From NCBI RefSeq assembly GCF_048128805.1, contig NC_136010.1, forward strand, positions 25,064,980 to 25,128,979: a stretch of DNA of 64,000 nucleotides, given 5' to 3'. The notes beneath the pieces are model-generated. The model searched no databases, was not told where the DNA came from, and saw only the letters and a list, made by a program, of their open reading frames with translations. Shown in pieces: positions 12,650 through 24,436 of this stretch; the first letter of the stretch is position 1, and every line of letters starts with the position of its first letter. Source of the DNA: Centroberyx gerrardi (Eukaryota > Chordata > Actinopteri > Beryciformes > Berycidae). The position numbers were made by a program, and so were the translations under genes.

Positions 12650-12785
12650 ACTTCATTCATTCATTCATTCATTTTCTTTACCGGCTTATTCCTATTCAGG
12701 GTCATGGGTGGCCGGAGCCTGTCCCAGCATGCATTGGGGCGGAAGGCAGGGAAACACCCTGGACTGGTTGCCAGTCCAACATAGG
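12650..12785 (+). mobile_element. Dispersed teleost repeat fragment
   Basis: An ATTC microsatellite is followed by CCGGCTTATTCCTATTCAGG, then GCATTGGGGCGGAAGGCAGG and GGACTGGTTGCCAGTCC. I recall this sequence type as widespread in fish genomes. The element class is not certain. Confidence 0.5.
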
Positions 12786-12970
12786 GCATAAAGAATACTT
12801 CAACTTGAAAAAGTATATGTAAATACTAATTTACCCAGAATATGGTCAGAAGCACAATACCTAATGCATCATACCCTTATCCTGGAGATTAACACTCACT
12901 CTTTTATCTTGTGTGTTGTTTGGTTTACCTCATTCTGCCACAATATAACACATACTGCATGTTGTATCAC

Positions 12971-12972
<2 letters not shown>

Positions 12973-13022
<50 letters not shown>
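12973..13022. repeat. (CT)n microsatellite
   Basis: Uninterrupted CT repeat of about 25 units. Confidence 0.95.
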
Positions 13023-13025
<3 letters not shown>

Positions 13026-14504
13026 ATTTGAAGCGTTTCCCATACTCCTTACAGTAACTGGAGTTTTGCATATCCAGTCTCAGGGGCTGCGGCCAAGACG
13101 CGGCATCCTAAAGCTAAAGTATGCATGTAAGAGCAAATAGCAGGAGAGAAAAGCAGGCTTTGGTTTGTGGTTACAGCAGGTGACAGGTGTTAACTAAGCA
13201 ACAGGTGATGACTGACAGAGCCCTAGTGGCAAAGTTCATCTTTTTCTTGGAGCAATAGCTAGCTGGTGCATCGCTGTGCAAATCTGACAACTCTTACCCC
13301 CACTGCCTCAGTTCAGGTGATGAATAAAAGGTCAAATGAGTTAAGTGCTCTCACTTTTAATCTCTCAGGCCATGATCGAGGCGTTATGATCATTTTCAGA
13401 AGATGCAAATTTCAGCAGAAACTTGTGTGACATTTTCTGTGCCTCGTTTTAATTGGTGAATTTGTCACGGCCTGCAGGTATTTGTAGTAAAGACTACGCA
13501 TGTAAGGTTCCGCCTGCGTATGTTTTAGACCTCCTACTGACATTCATTTGTATTTATAAATTCACAATCAACCACAAATATTTCTCACTTTTCGTAAGCG
13601 TGGTATTAGTGTGAATATAACTAATAGTTTGGATTTTTAGTACCTTGGACTGCTGATCAGTGGATTCCCTGCTATGTTTACCACTAGTGTTGACACACTT
13701 ATGCAATTTGTGACTCCAGGGAGGTGCTCAAGGAAGCTCAACATAGCCAGGCTATCTTTGCGTTAGCTGGCTAGACAAAACCTAACCTGGCAATCCTGGA
13801 TAACCGGTCTCACAGAGATGGTTATCTGGTTAACTGGCTCTGTCAACCCAGGATTTACCTATCCAGCTATGAGCGTGTTCACATAAAAGGTGCAGGTTTG
13901 TAACAAATAGCCAATCACATGCAACATGGACAAATCCAAAGCAGTATATTTAATATGAGATAAAATGAAACTATTGATCCCTGTAGGAAATAAGGTTGTT
14001 GCAGCGGCAAAAGTAATATGATTCAGTGAGGAAAAGGAAATTGAATGAAAGCACACAAGAATATAACAAGAAGCAATAAAACAGTAGAAAATAAACTATT
14101 TAGACTATGAATAATTATGGGATTATGTAAACATATGCTGCAGACAATTTCAACATGTTATGTAGACTGTAGAAGTGGGTATGGGAAAGAAATGCATAAC
14201 ATTTGTGTCTTTCTCTCAAGAAGAACAAATGAATAAATATGAGCAATACAAAAACATTGTAACAGTGAAAACTAACACTGTTGCTGCTACCAAGGCTGGA
14301 GAGGATTGCTGGAGGAGATAAATAAATAAACAGGCTTATCACTGCCTTGTCATTAAGACACGGTAGATTTTCTATTCACAATGTTGCCTCATCTGTGCAA
14401 TCTATTACACTAATCAACTCACTAACTCTTGAGAATGCTATGAAATAATTTCAGCGCACATAATATGCAACAGTAACTTTCATTCATTATTGACAACTAC
14501 AGTC

Positions 14505-15960
14505 AACTAATAAATAATAATACATTTTATTTGTATAAAAACAGAAACTTACAGTGCAAGAGCAAGGATAAAGTGCAAAAACATAATGAGAAAAACAGAA
14601 ATATAAAATGCAATTGATTCTAAAAGTCACAGGCAACCAGTGCAGAGAGGCCAAAATTGGGGTGATATGTGAAAAATGTTTTGTCTTGGTCAATAGCCTG
14701 GTGGCAGAATTCTACACAATCTGAAGCTGAGTTACAGCTCAAGGTGTTACAGTAATTAAGGCGTGAGGATATAAAAGCACGTATGATTCTCTCTGTATTG
14801 CTAAAAGACAAAACAGATTTTTGACATATTCCTAAATTGGTAAAAGCATGACTGGACAGGTTTTCTGTATGTTGCTCAAAATTTAAACTAGATTCAAAAA
14901 TTACTCCTAAATGCTTAGAAGCAGACTTGATGTTAGAAGTTAGAGGACCGAGAAACGGCTGAATTTGTTTGGGGATGTGTTCAGGACCAATGATAAGGAC
15001 TTCTGTCTTGTCGGAGTTTAGCTGTAAGAAGTTCTGGGACATTCAATCTTTGACATCAGCTAAGCAGTCATGTAGTGTAGCCAACTTACTGAGGTCACTG
15101 GGTTTGACTGTAAGGTACAACTGTGTATCATCTGCAATGAAAAGATATGTTATGATGACTAATAATATGGCCTAGGGGCAGCATATACAGAGATAACAGT
15201 ACTGGTCCAAGAATTGATCCTTGAGGTACACCACATGTAATCACAGAAGCTGACGAGATAAAATCACCAATTCAAACAGACAATTTACGATTAGACAAGT
15301 AGGAAGAGAACCAGTCCAGGGCAGTCCCAGAAATACCAACCCACTGAGACAATATATTGATTAGAATGACATGTTCAGTGGTATCAAAGGCTGTGCTAAG
15401 GTCAAGTAATACCAACACAGAACAGTCTCCAGTAACAGCAGCCATCAATAGTTAGTTACCCTGAGAAGGGTGGTTTCAGTGCTATGCAACTGACGAAAAC
15501 CAGACTGAAATTTATCAAAAACATTGTTATTATTCAACAACTTTAAACCTGCAATAAGCGATTTCAGACCCTGTAACTAATCCTGAAACTAATGTGTGCT
15601 ACGTGGAGATTTCCGTGAGACGTAATGATATAAACAAATAGCCACACACCCTCTAGTGGTCAGAAAAAATCGCTTAGTGTAGCTTTAAAAGTTGTTCCAA
15701 AACCACTTTCTCAAGAATTTTAGAAATAAAAGGTAATTTGGAGATGGGTCTGAAATTGTTTAAGACAGGGATCAAGGCCAGATCTTTTCAACAATTATCA
15801 GTCATTATCTACATGCTCTTTTAAGGTTATGTCACCAGAAAACAGTATCAAATGTAATGCACAGATGGTCAGAGACAAAGAGGTCTTTAATGGCAAGATT
15901 ATTTAAACCCAGACCAAGAGTAAATACTAGGTCAAGCGTGTGGCCACAGTTTCTAAGCTA
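14505..15960 (-). mobile_element. Decayed L2-like non-LTR retrotransposon (LINE)
   Basis: Minus-strand fragments of one LINE polyprotein appear in the expected order. Endonuclease C-terminus: HTLDLV and SDHLCITFD (about 15,945-15,855). Reverse transcriptase: NFRPISKLPFISKILEKVV (about 15,765-15,695), FQSGFRQLHSTETTLL (about 15,515-15,470), [10 protein letters not shown] (about 15,230), [10 protein letters not shown] with the catalytic DD (about 15,140-15,105), LNSDKTEVLIIGPE (about 15,030-14,970) and ITPILASLHWLPV (about 14,670-14,620). An in-frame TGA precedes MSQNFLQ where a Trp would be expected, and frames shift elsewhere, so the copy is dead. The A/T-rich 3' end lies near 14,505. Motif wording fits L2/Maui-type elements; Rex1 or CR1 is less likely. 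Confidence 0.85.
15547..15684. mobile_element. TTAA-flanked MITE inserted in the LINE
   Basis: The 138-bp insert has 17-bp terminal inverted repeats, ACCTGCAATAAGCGATT on the left and the complement of AGCTACACTAAGCGATT on the right. A TTAA sits on each side (15,543-15,546 and 15,685-15,688). It separates the LINE segments ending LEQLL and starting LLNNNN. TTAA targets point to the piggyBac or Kolobok groups. Confidence 0.8.
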
Positions 15961-16034
15961 TCTGCTGCTTGATAGAGGCCCTCTTTAATGGCCATGGGCA
16001 AATGGCACAGCAAGCATTGATTATATCTCGGATA

Positions 16035-16885
16035 CAGGGCCATCGGGAGGACCGGGACAATTCCCGGTGGGCCGCTCGCTTTATGGGCCGGTGGCCACGG
16101 CACTTTGAGCCGCCTATTTCATAAACGAGAGAGAGAGAGAGAGGGAGAGGGAGAGAGGGAGAGGTGAGTGAGCGATGCCCCCACACCTCGCGAACGGAGC
16201 GTCAGATGAGCCGATCAGCGCGATCAGACAGTAGTATTTTGGAGAAAAACTTAACAAAACGGAAAGGAACCTTCCGAAAAACGAAAAGGTGGGGCAGAGA
16301 AATTGAGGAATAATGAAGGCCCGTGAAGCTGAGGCATAAAAAATGAGGGGTTGGGTTAGCCAAAGTGTGCATTGTCCCAAAACAAGACACACAGATGTGT
16401 GAAAATGACATCCTTCTTCATGCTGAATAAAATGGAGTAGAATAGAATACAACTTGTGTTACTTTTTGTAGGGAATGTCCTCCTACCCATGTGGGTAATA
16501 TTAATGTAAGGAATATGGGTCTTTTCACACAGTGGCACTCATTAGAGTTATCAATTTTCATAAAGTGGCACAAATTGTAAGATAAATATTCCTACAATGT
16601 CTAAAAATCTGTCTCATATCAGTCTCATAAAGTTAACTATCAATTGGAAATATTAACTAACAATTGAATAATTATTATTGAAATTTCAATATTAATAGTT
16701 AATCTCAATTAAAATACAATATTATACCTTTGGTTAACACTAAATTAACAATATTGATCATCATATACTCTTGCTGTATTCATGTATGCGTCACTGGGGT
16801 GGGGATGGTGAAATATTCGCAGGCTGGATGTGGGCCGGTCTGGTCAAAAAGTCCAGGGCCATTTTCTTGTCCCAGTCCATCCCTG
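16035..16885. mobile_element. Non-autonomous hAT-type transposon with perfect 8-bp TSD
   Basis: An 851-bp element begins CAGGGCC and ends CCCTG. The inner ends share GGACCGGGACAA and, on the complement of the right end, GGACTGGGACAA. The flanks carry identical 8-bp copies of CTCGGATA at 16,027-16,034 and 16,886-16,893, the expected hAT target duplication. A GA repeat (16,126-16,162) lies inside. No transposase frame is seen. Confidence 0.88.
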
Positions 16886-18406
16886 CTCGGATATAATAAA
16901 TCATCATGGAGAGCAAAGTAGTTTTGCTGGTCTCCAAACACTGTTGCCCTGCGATGAGCCCTTCTTACTATCTATTAATTTAACAGCCTAGTATCCCCCT
17001 GCACAGTTCTTTTTATTATTTGTCTCATTCATTTGGATGCAATGTTTTTGTTTATATCATGTTTGGTAAATGGAATTGTTGCAATAATGGTTATTTTAAA
17101 AAGTCCATAGGATGTGAGTGGTGATGCCATTTTTCCAGAGAGTTGATTGGTGAGGAAGCAGGCTTTTTTATGTTTGGATCTGATAGCCTGAACATAACCT
17201 AACCTGCGCCAGAGCAGGTTAGTTGTGCAGCATAAATGACCATTTGCAATCAACCCTGCTATAAAGTGAGCCATCATTGTGAGACCAAAAAGCCAGGGTT
17301 AAGCCCTAAGTCAGCTCACTAATCCCATACTATGGCTTCGTAGTAAACCCCCTAGGTGGGAGATATCAGAGCCTGAAAAAATATTCTCACAGCATCCTAC
17401 TTGTAATTACCACTAGGAGGCTGATGTGAACGGCTTTTCACAGATATGACTTGAATGCAGCATCAGACTACTTGAACTTTCAACTTGCCAACTAGCTCAC
17501 ACTAGTTAATAACATATCTAATACTGCAATATATGCACGTTTCAGGTTATGGATTATCAGAAAATCAGATGTAGGCAGGTCCCATTGCACTCTGAGTGTT
17601 ATTGTGTTGAAAGGACATGTTTTAATCACTTTTTATGCTTGACAGCCCAGGTTGAAAATAACCGTAATTATCCTTTAATGGTTTTAAAACAGCTTTCTTA
17701 CCATCAAAACAAACTCAGTACTACAACAATTCCAAACTATAAGTATCTCCAATGATTCTAACTCTATGCCGCATGGGCTTACAGAATGACTACAGTTGTC
17801 TGTAAAACATGTTTTTATGATAAAGTTGAACCTAACCTAAGTGTCAGTCTGAGCAGGTTGATATTACATAATCAAAGGAAGGGCCTTAAAATGGAGGGGC
17901 TTCTCAAGTGCAGGTGTGCAGGGGCTCAGTGTTAGTGCAATGTCAGCACATTCATTGTTCTAAATGTCATTTTTCATCAGACTCACCCTACACACTTAAT
18001 ACAGCCTTTACTGGGCTCTAGGTGCCTGTGGGCAAGGCTTGTCATTAACACCGCCAGCGGAATGCAGGCTCAGGCAAGGCATTGGCGTAACTCGCCAAGC
18101 CTGAAACAAGTCAGATTTTAGGGGAAAAAAAGGAAGATGGATTTGGCTCCAGAGGGGTTTGAGGTGGCCTTATAGTTCTTGTTGGAGCCTGTCTTCTGTC
18201 TTTTTTTTTTTCTTGGCTGTTTTAAGGAGTGGTACGAAGAGTAAAGGTGATCAAGGAATGATATATGAGGAAACCTTATTAATAAAAATCGAATCTGATC
18301 AATTACTAGGAGTGAAAAGCAGAGCACCCAAATCCATCTCCAACCACTATGCTGTAATTTTTTTTTTTCAAAAAGTGGAGAAAAAATATGCAAAATAGCA
18401 TGAAGA

Positions 18407-18453
18407 CAGTGTGTGTATGTGTGTGTGCGTGGGTGTGTGCATTTGTCGGTTTA

Positions 18454-18494
<41 letters not shown>

Positions 18495-18495
18495 A
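18407..18495. repeat. (GT)n microsatellite
   Basis: Interrupted GT repeat; the longest pure block is about 17 units near 18,457-18,493. Confidence 0.9.
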
Positions 18496-19077
18496 AGGGC
18501 GGAGGGGGGGAGACATAAATCAAGCAAAAATAACAGATGCTACATCCAGTGGGTAAAGTTTTGTCATGCTCTCATAACGGCGCATTGTTTTGCAAACCAC
18601 CACAGGAATGTGCAACGCAACTACAGCGACTCAAACAGGTGCTAATAAACTGACTTCACTCAAAGAGGTGAAGGCAACTCTGCACCGCTAGCATATCGGA
18701 GTCGAAATCTGCAGGAAAAGCAGGTACAACAAAAATTCACACATCTTGGCCCTGACCCTTTTAAGCTCTCAAGCACCTAAAGGCCTGCAGGATCTGGCAA
18801 CCTGTGGAGGAATGTCAGCCAGGAGGTACCAGACATATTCGTCACCTGATAGCTGAGACAACTGGGCTGCTCATTCAGGGAAAGTGACTCCAGTGGCATG
18901 TGGTTAATTACATTCAAACCGGTAGTTAAAGTTATTGACCTTTCGGAGCCTTTCTGAAAAGGAATTGCGGTAGATGTGGAATGAGTGTAGCATGGGTGTG
19001 CATTGCTAACGACACAGCTAGCATTTTAGGAGATTTCCACACAGTTAGTGTGTAATAGTGTGCGCGAGTGAAGAAGG

Positions 19078-19087
19078 AGAGAAAGCA

Positions 19088-19150
<63 letters not shown>
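19078..19150. repeat. (GA)n microsatellite
   Basis: GA repeat of about 34 units with one AAA interruption. Confidence 0.95.
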
Positions 19151-19154
<4 letters not shown>

Positions 19155-19538
19155 CAATGCACTTGTCTTACGCCTAAGACATGATTGGAGGTGTGGCTGT
19201 ACCTTGGGGTGGTTAGCATTCTTTGCTCAGCGCATAGTTGGCCCATTAGTTGCTCCAGGTAACCAAGCCATTGCCTAGTGGTGGGGTGGAGAAGCAGACT
19301 CACCATAAATCAGTCAAAAAACAAGAAAAGGTGAATGTAAAAGTGAGGGAAATATGATGGAAAGTGCTGACACCTCATAAAAGCGTTATGAGCTGGATAT
19401 ACAGTCGGGTGTGACTAGTTTGAGCTGGTTTATGTTGAACAAGTTGTGGTATCGCTTAACACAGTCTCTACAGCATGTGCTTTCCCCCTCGGCAAACCTT
19501 TGTTTTTCTCTTTTCTAGGCAGGCATACAGAGTCTTAA

Positions 19539-20198
19539 AGGGTAACTTCGGTATTTTTCAACCTGGACCCTATTTCCCCATCTTTTTGTGTCTAAGTGAC
19601 TAAAGCGGACAACAATTTTTGAAATTGGTCCAGTATTGAGCGAGATCGCTTCAGCCGGCAGCCGCGAAACAGGCCGCAATGTAATCCGACGGGGCAAATG
19701 TGAACCGTCAATGTACGTCCACTAAAAGTGCTTGTTTTTGCCACTGACAGGCTCAGATTGTTATTATAAGTGTCTGACAACATTATGGAAAGGACCTTAC
19801 AGAGAAATTAAACCTTTTTCTTTACCTTTCGCTTGATCCGGTCTGTGTGTAACCAAGTCTCGCGAGAGTTGAGTTGTTGCAGGAAGTTACATAGACCGGA
19901 TCAAGCGAAAGGTAAAGAAAAACATTTAATTTCTCTGTAGGGTCCTTTCCATAATGTTGTCAGACACTTATAATAACAATCTGAGCCTGTCAGTGGCAAA
20001 AACAAGCACTTTTAGTGGACGTACATTGACGGTTCACATTTGCCCCGTCGGATTACATTGCAGCTCGTTTCGCGGCTGCCAACTGAAGCGATCTCGCTCA
20101 ATACTGGACCAATTTCAAAAATTGTTGTCCCCATTAGTCACTTGGACACAAAAAGATGGGAAAATAGGGTCCAGGTTGAAAAATACCGAAGTTACCCT
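19539..20198. mobile_element. Foldback (long inverted repeat) transposon, TTAA-flanked
   Basis: Two arms of about 315 bp (19,539-19,853 and 19,886-20,198) are near-perfect reverse complements around a 32-bp centre. The ends read AGGGTAACTTCGG and are bordered by TTAA (19,535-19,538 and 20,199-20,202). Matching open frames of about 60 codons on opposite strands are a by-product of the palindrome, not genes. TTAA target plus AGGG ends would suit a Kolobok-like non-autonomous element. The centre contains TCTCGCGAGA at 19,858-19,867. Confidence 0.9.
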
Positions 20199-21034
20199 TT
20201 AATAAGCACTTCTTGCATAAAGGACACTGAATCTGCACAATCTTACAGTTGTGTCAGATTTATTATGAAAACCTGTCATTCTCAGTGCAGCATCAAGCGT
20301 GAACATGCACAGTTACGGCACTTATTAATATTTATTTATGCAACAAAATGATTGTGAAGTGCAAGTACACATACAGAAGTGTGGGAACAAACTTAATATT
20401 TAAATACTGTCCTGTACAACATACTTGCAATAATCCAAAACTATTTGAGGTTGTGCCAACTTCTTTTGATGCCATCTCAGGATGTTCAACTGACAGGTTT
20501 TGATACACTGCTGTTATTATCTCCATTATTTTTGTGACAGGTTGAGGCTGTGGCAGGTTGCAGAGTGCAAAGGATGAATAAAGAAAGAAATGTAATTTTT
20601 GCACTTTCACTGTGCATTCAAATGGACTTTCAGGGCCGATGTTAGTCAAAGCTTTTCAGAAAACACCAGTCCAGGTTGTCAAGTTGGAGACAGTTGGGAA
20701 GCTTAACTCACAATGAGGTGACTAACCATGGGAAAAGAAGAAATAGTCAGGTTTTAATCACCGGTTTCATGTATAATTGTTTCTCTTGGGTGCAGAACAC
20801 AGGGTGAGTGACTGGGTGGCATAGTGAAGGGTGAGGTGTATGTGGGAACATGCGTACATGCCTCCCTACCTAGGATGACCTCTCAGGAATGTGCATGCAG
20901 TCAGAGCGTCGATGCCATTTATCTCATCCTTTTGACATCAATCCAATAAATTCTGCTGTTTAGCCTTTGCCAACAACAACAACAAACTGAAGCAACAGAA
21001 ACAGACGTGCAAAGAAAACATTAAGATTGAAACT

Positions 21035-21232
21035 ACTCCCTCACTTGTTAGAGAGAACGTCCCGAAACCAGAAGGTCCCGGGTTTGATCCCCTACGATCC
21101 AAAGTGCGCACCCTGCTGAAGTGTCCTTGAGCAAGACACTGAATCCCACCTCTGGGTGACCCTGTACTTTGAGCTCCCTGTGGTGGGGGGCAGGTGAAAA
21201 AAACAAAATTTCCCTCTCGGGAATCAATAGGG
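21035..21232 (+). mobile_element. tRNA-derived SINE, V-SINE-like
   Basis: A polymerase III B-box-like GGTTTGATCC lies at 21,081-21,090, followed by the core GTGTCCTTGAGCAAGACACT near 21,120 and a tail with TTTCCCTCTCGGGAATCAAT. This order of head, conserved core and tail is that of fish V-SINEs. The 5' end is diverged. Confidence 0.75.
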
Positions 21233-21629
21233 TAACACAAAACCAAAGACAGGGCACTTGGTTGGCAATGGGAAGCGTGCCAGTTTAGTGTCCTGGTTTC
21301 TTTCTGTTTTCTTTAACTTGAAAATGAAAATTGGTTGTGGTCCTAATCCTGGTGGATCGCAAAATAACCGGACTAGCAAATTGTTGTTGTTGTTTTATGA
21401 GCCTGGGTGTTAGGACAAGTTTAGGTTAGGGCAAGTGCCTAGGTCCTATGGCAAAAAAAGTTCTAAAACCCCAATGTAAAGCATCTCCAAGAGGCTGGTG
21501 AGCCTGTTGGTTTTGCAGTTTCCCCACTAATGGCAATGTTTGTAACAGAGCAGGGAGACTGTTGCCTGATATCAGACAGAATTGTCAACTTGGTACACTC
21601 CATTTCCATCTTCAGTCTGACATTGCCTC

Positions 21630-22110
21630 CACTCTAACCAATTTCCGTGGGGGAGGGGGATTCGATTTTCCCTAACCAATCACTAGAGACCAACGTATCC
21701 GCCTGAATCTAACGTCATTTTAAGTCGACACTGATGCGAAAAAACCATCTCCCCTTTGAATAAATGCCTTCAAAGCAGAGTGCTGTTCGGATTTCAAAGT
21801 AATTGGTACTTTTAATCGATTTAGAACAGCCTCGATAGCAGTGTCTACCTTGTCTACAGCGGTCACCATTGTTGTTATTACTCCTCCTTGGTTCCGGCGC
21901 ACAGCTTGACAACGCTTGACAACAGCTTGACAACGGCGTTAGTCCCGCCCGTGGCGCTGATTGGCTAATCGTTAGTCCCCCCCGGCGCTCATTGGACCGA
22001 TCATTTTTCAACCGAGAGAAACCGCTGTTTCGTGTCACGATGCCAGACCAGAAGCAGTCAACTCGGTGGAGTGGGCGGATTCAAAGGTCTGGACCCAGGC
22101 AAGGGAGACT
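21630..22110 (-). mobile_element. Transposon remnant with RecQ-helicase-like fragment
   Basis: A minus-strand frame at 21,720-21,902 reads AIEAVLNRLKVPITLKSEQH and continues ALKAFIQRGDGFFASVST, then stops. It resembles the segment just before the Walker A motif of RecQ-like helicases (SEQ..AL..F..G.D.F), but the GxGKS motif is missing. Flanking sequence includes three short direct repeats of AGCTTGACAAC at about 21,901-21,938. I infer a deletion derivative of a larger element; a host gene is unlikely. Confidence 0.4.
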
Positions 22111-22261
22111 GGGCCATAAAGACTGTATATCCCTTACAAAAAAGTCAACTTGAAATGTATTTTTTAAAGTATACTTAAGTATAAGAAGTGTACTAACTTT
22201 GGTAAACTATTAGTTGAGTTGTGTACTAAGGTATATTTGAACTTCTTGTGACTTCATTGGA

Positions 22262-22381
22262 CCACTTTTAAGTTTGAGTATATTAAAGTACATTACATTA
22301 CATTATGTCATTTAGCAGATGCTTTTGTCCAAAGCAACTTACAATAAGTACATTTCGTCAACAGTAGACAAATATCACAGC
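22262..22381 (+). mobile_element. Short dispersed repeat (CATTTAGCAGATGCTT type)
   Basis: The string CATTTAGCAGATGCTTTTGT followed by CCAAAGCAACTTACAA is a form very common in fish genomes as the end of SINE/LINE-related repeats. Weaker relatives occur at about 41,226-41,280, 46,550-46,600 and 49,670-49,715. Confidence 0.5.
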
Positions 22382-23699
22382 CTTCATCAGCTGTACCTTC
22401 TGCAAAAAAGAAGCATTCAACAAGTCGCAGTAGCATTAAAAGTACAAGTACAAGCCTAAGTAGAGTATTCTCAAGTGTACCTTTTCCAAGTACATCAAAG
22501 GTAAAAAGTATGCTCTTATGGTTTTTGTTTTAAATAAGCATACTAACAGTGTAGTAAAATAAGGGATGAGTGATGAGTTACTTTGCAGGGGCTTCAGTCT
22601 TCCCTCAGGAACTTCCCTGGTTATTCTTGTTTGGCTGTTCCACCCAACAAGCATCACATGCTAGCTTCTGAAACAATGTTTGTTAACTATACATGCAGGT
22701 GCAGTCATGCCTCTGGGTGCACCATCAATTACCTTCACTTGCTGCAAGTGACACAGCTGACAATGTTACACCGAAGCTACAGTGACAATTTCAAGATGCG
22801 TCCAACTCACATTAAACCACATTTGATTTCCTCCGATGCAAATAACTATGTTTACAAAATGTCAAGTAATAAAGCAAGTGTGTGTGGTCCAAGGTTTCAA
22901 AACCAGATTTCCTCAAACATTTCCTTTAGCTGTACCACCCGACCACATGCTCCCAAACTTGAACCAAAGCTGAGTTAGCACAAGTTCTAACTTCTACGAG
23001 ACAAAGTGCTATTCTCTGAATGTACACGCCTTGAAGATGCGACATCAATTACCTTCAGCTATTTCAGGGAGTGACATAATGACAGCCTTGCATTAAACCC
23101 ATAAATCATTACAGCGTACTGATAAGCATGCCTAAGTGAATTGTACTCTCTTCTGATGAGAGTTGCTGGAGCAGTACAATCTGTGCAGAAATATGCCCGT
23201 AAATGACAGCATGCGGACCTTCACAGTGAAAGTACTGATCCACTGATGAAAAAAAAACACAGCCTGCACTGTAGGGCCTTTTCTAAACTTCAGTTTGATC
23301 TGTTCTGATTCTGCAGCTGCCTGTGAGAAAAAGGATGATGTAACAGCTGAACTGCGAGCAAGTTGTCTCACGCTCTGAGAGTGAACAAGCACATCGGAGA
23401 CTAGTCCCTCCCATGACTTATCTCCGGACTATATCTCATTCATTCCACACGGCACCATAAAAGTGAATATTTCAATACATATTTTGCATGTGTAGTGTGT
23501 GAATTCATTAAAAGTCTCATGCACTGCTGGGGGCTACATGGTATAATTCATGATATGGAATATACTCAACAAAACGCCTGCAGCGGCAGTACTGTACAAG
23601 CCTGTAAATTCAGTTTTGGTCTTGTTTGTGTTTCTGTTGCTGACATTTCAGGTGAAACTTCACTTCATGCAGAAAGAGGAGTTACATTGATAATCCGTG

Positions 23700-24436
23700 A
23701 GATTTTGATTTTGTGTTTTCTCATTTGGCCTCCATCTTTGTTGCTCAGCGCTCATTGCTGTGGTGTTTCTGCACTGCACTTCCCAGAGATCACCTGTCAA
23801 TCAAACAGTGTGTCCAGTACTGTGACGTCTTTTTCCTTGGATTTTCTGTTGATGCAGTTTGAGTTTCTCTCTTCTTTGTCTGTTCAGCCATGGTGGCTAT
23901 CACTGCTCATGCTAACTACCCAGTTCTTCTGTTTATTCCAAACAAACCGGAAATGTAAAGTTCATCACTTCCTGTGCACCAGAGGATTTTTTCCGGTGTT
24001 GTGCCAAAATTTGTGTCCCCTAGGGAAATTATCATGGTGGAACACACTTAATAAATGACAAGTAGACTAATGTAGACCCTGACAACTTCTTTGTAGAATG
24101 AATGGACACTCGTGGTTTGAGGTCTGATCTCATTATGAGGCAACTAGGTAGGTTACTTTCTTTTGATAAAAATTTCATAAAAATTGAAAGAATTTTATCT
24201 ACTCCCCTGGTGTGAAATCGAGGTGATGACACACCACCGGGGGAAATACTTTTTTTTAGGGGAAACAAATTTGGACACAACACTGGGAAAGAGCTACCAG
24301 ACACTGGGTGTCAGCAAATGTAAAATCTTTCATGAACTGGGTATAGGTTGAATCACTGTTGTGTTATAGCAATTGGTGATAGTAGCAAAATGGACATTTA
24401 TTTATATGAAAATGTCATGGATTATTACTTTAAACT
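23700..24436 (+). mobile_element. Interspersed repeat, copy A (with nested insertion)
   Basis: This stretch aligns by eye over most of its length with 48,625-49,061. Shared blocks include GAGATCACCTGTCAATCAAA, GTGTGTCCAGTACTGTGACG and AGCTACCAGACAC. Copy A holds an extra 288 bp that copy B lacks. No coding potential is apparent; the element class is unknown to me. Confidence 0.8.
23996..24283. mobile_element. Terminal-inverted-repeat element nested in repeat copy A
   Basis: The 288-bp insert has ends GTGTTGTGCCAAAATTTGTG and, on the complement of the right side, GTGTTGTGTCCAAATTTGTT, followed by CCCCT on both. Copy B at 48.9 kb reads straight through this point (TTTTTCCCAGGAAAGAGC), so it serves as the empty site. 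The target duplication is unclear. Confidence 0.75.

Larger units (their letters stand above)
10985..14480. other. Intergenic, no gene; scattered repeats
   Basis: No coding exon is recognised. Seen here: a repeat copy related to one at 39.2-39.8 kb (11,130-11,305), a CA repeat (11,400-11,461), a GT repeat (11,840-11,883), a perfect short hairpin (12,395-12,428), a common fish dispersed repeat (about 12,650-12,785), a CT repeat (12,973-13,022) and a repeat related to one at 41.4 kb (13,960-14,060). Confidence 0.6.
16894..19534. other. Intergenic, no gene; simple repeats
   Basis: No coding exon is recognised. There is a short stem-loop near 17,195-17,225 (AACCTAACCTGC with its near complement), a GT repeat at 18,407-18,495 and a GA repeat at 19,078-19,150. 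Confidence 0.6.
20203..23695. other. Intergenic, no gene; SINE and transposon fragments
   Basis: No host coding exon is recognised. Contents: a V-SINE-like copy (about 21,035-21,232), a transposon remnant with a helicase-like fragment (about 21,630-22,110), and a short repeat with the common fish motif CATTTAGCAGATGCTTTTGT near 22,262-22,381. Confidence 0.6.

Noticed and set aside
14620..15042. Intact reverse transcriptase gene
   Set aside because: Only a 140-codon piece is open; stops, frameshifts and an inserted MITE break the LINE.
19592..20202. Paired frames MLSDTYNNNLSLSVAK on both strands
   Set aside because: They mirror each other because the foldback arms are complementary; no protein family is recognised.
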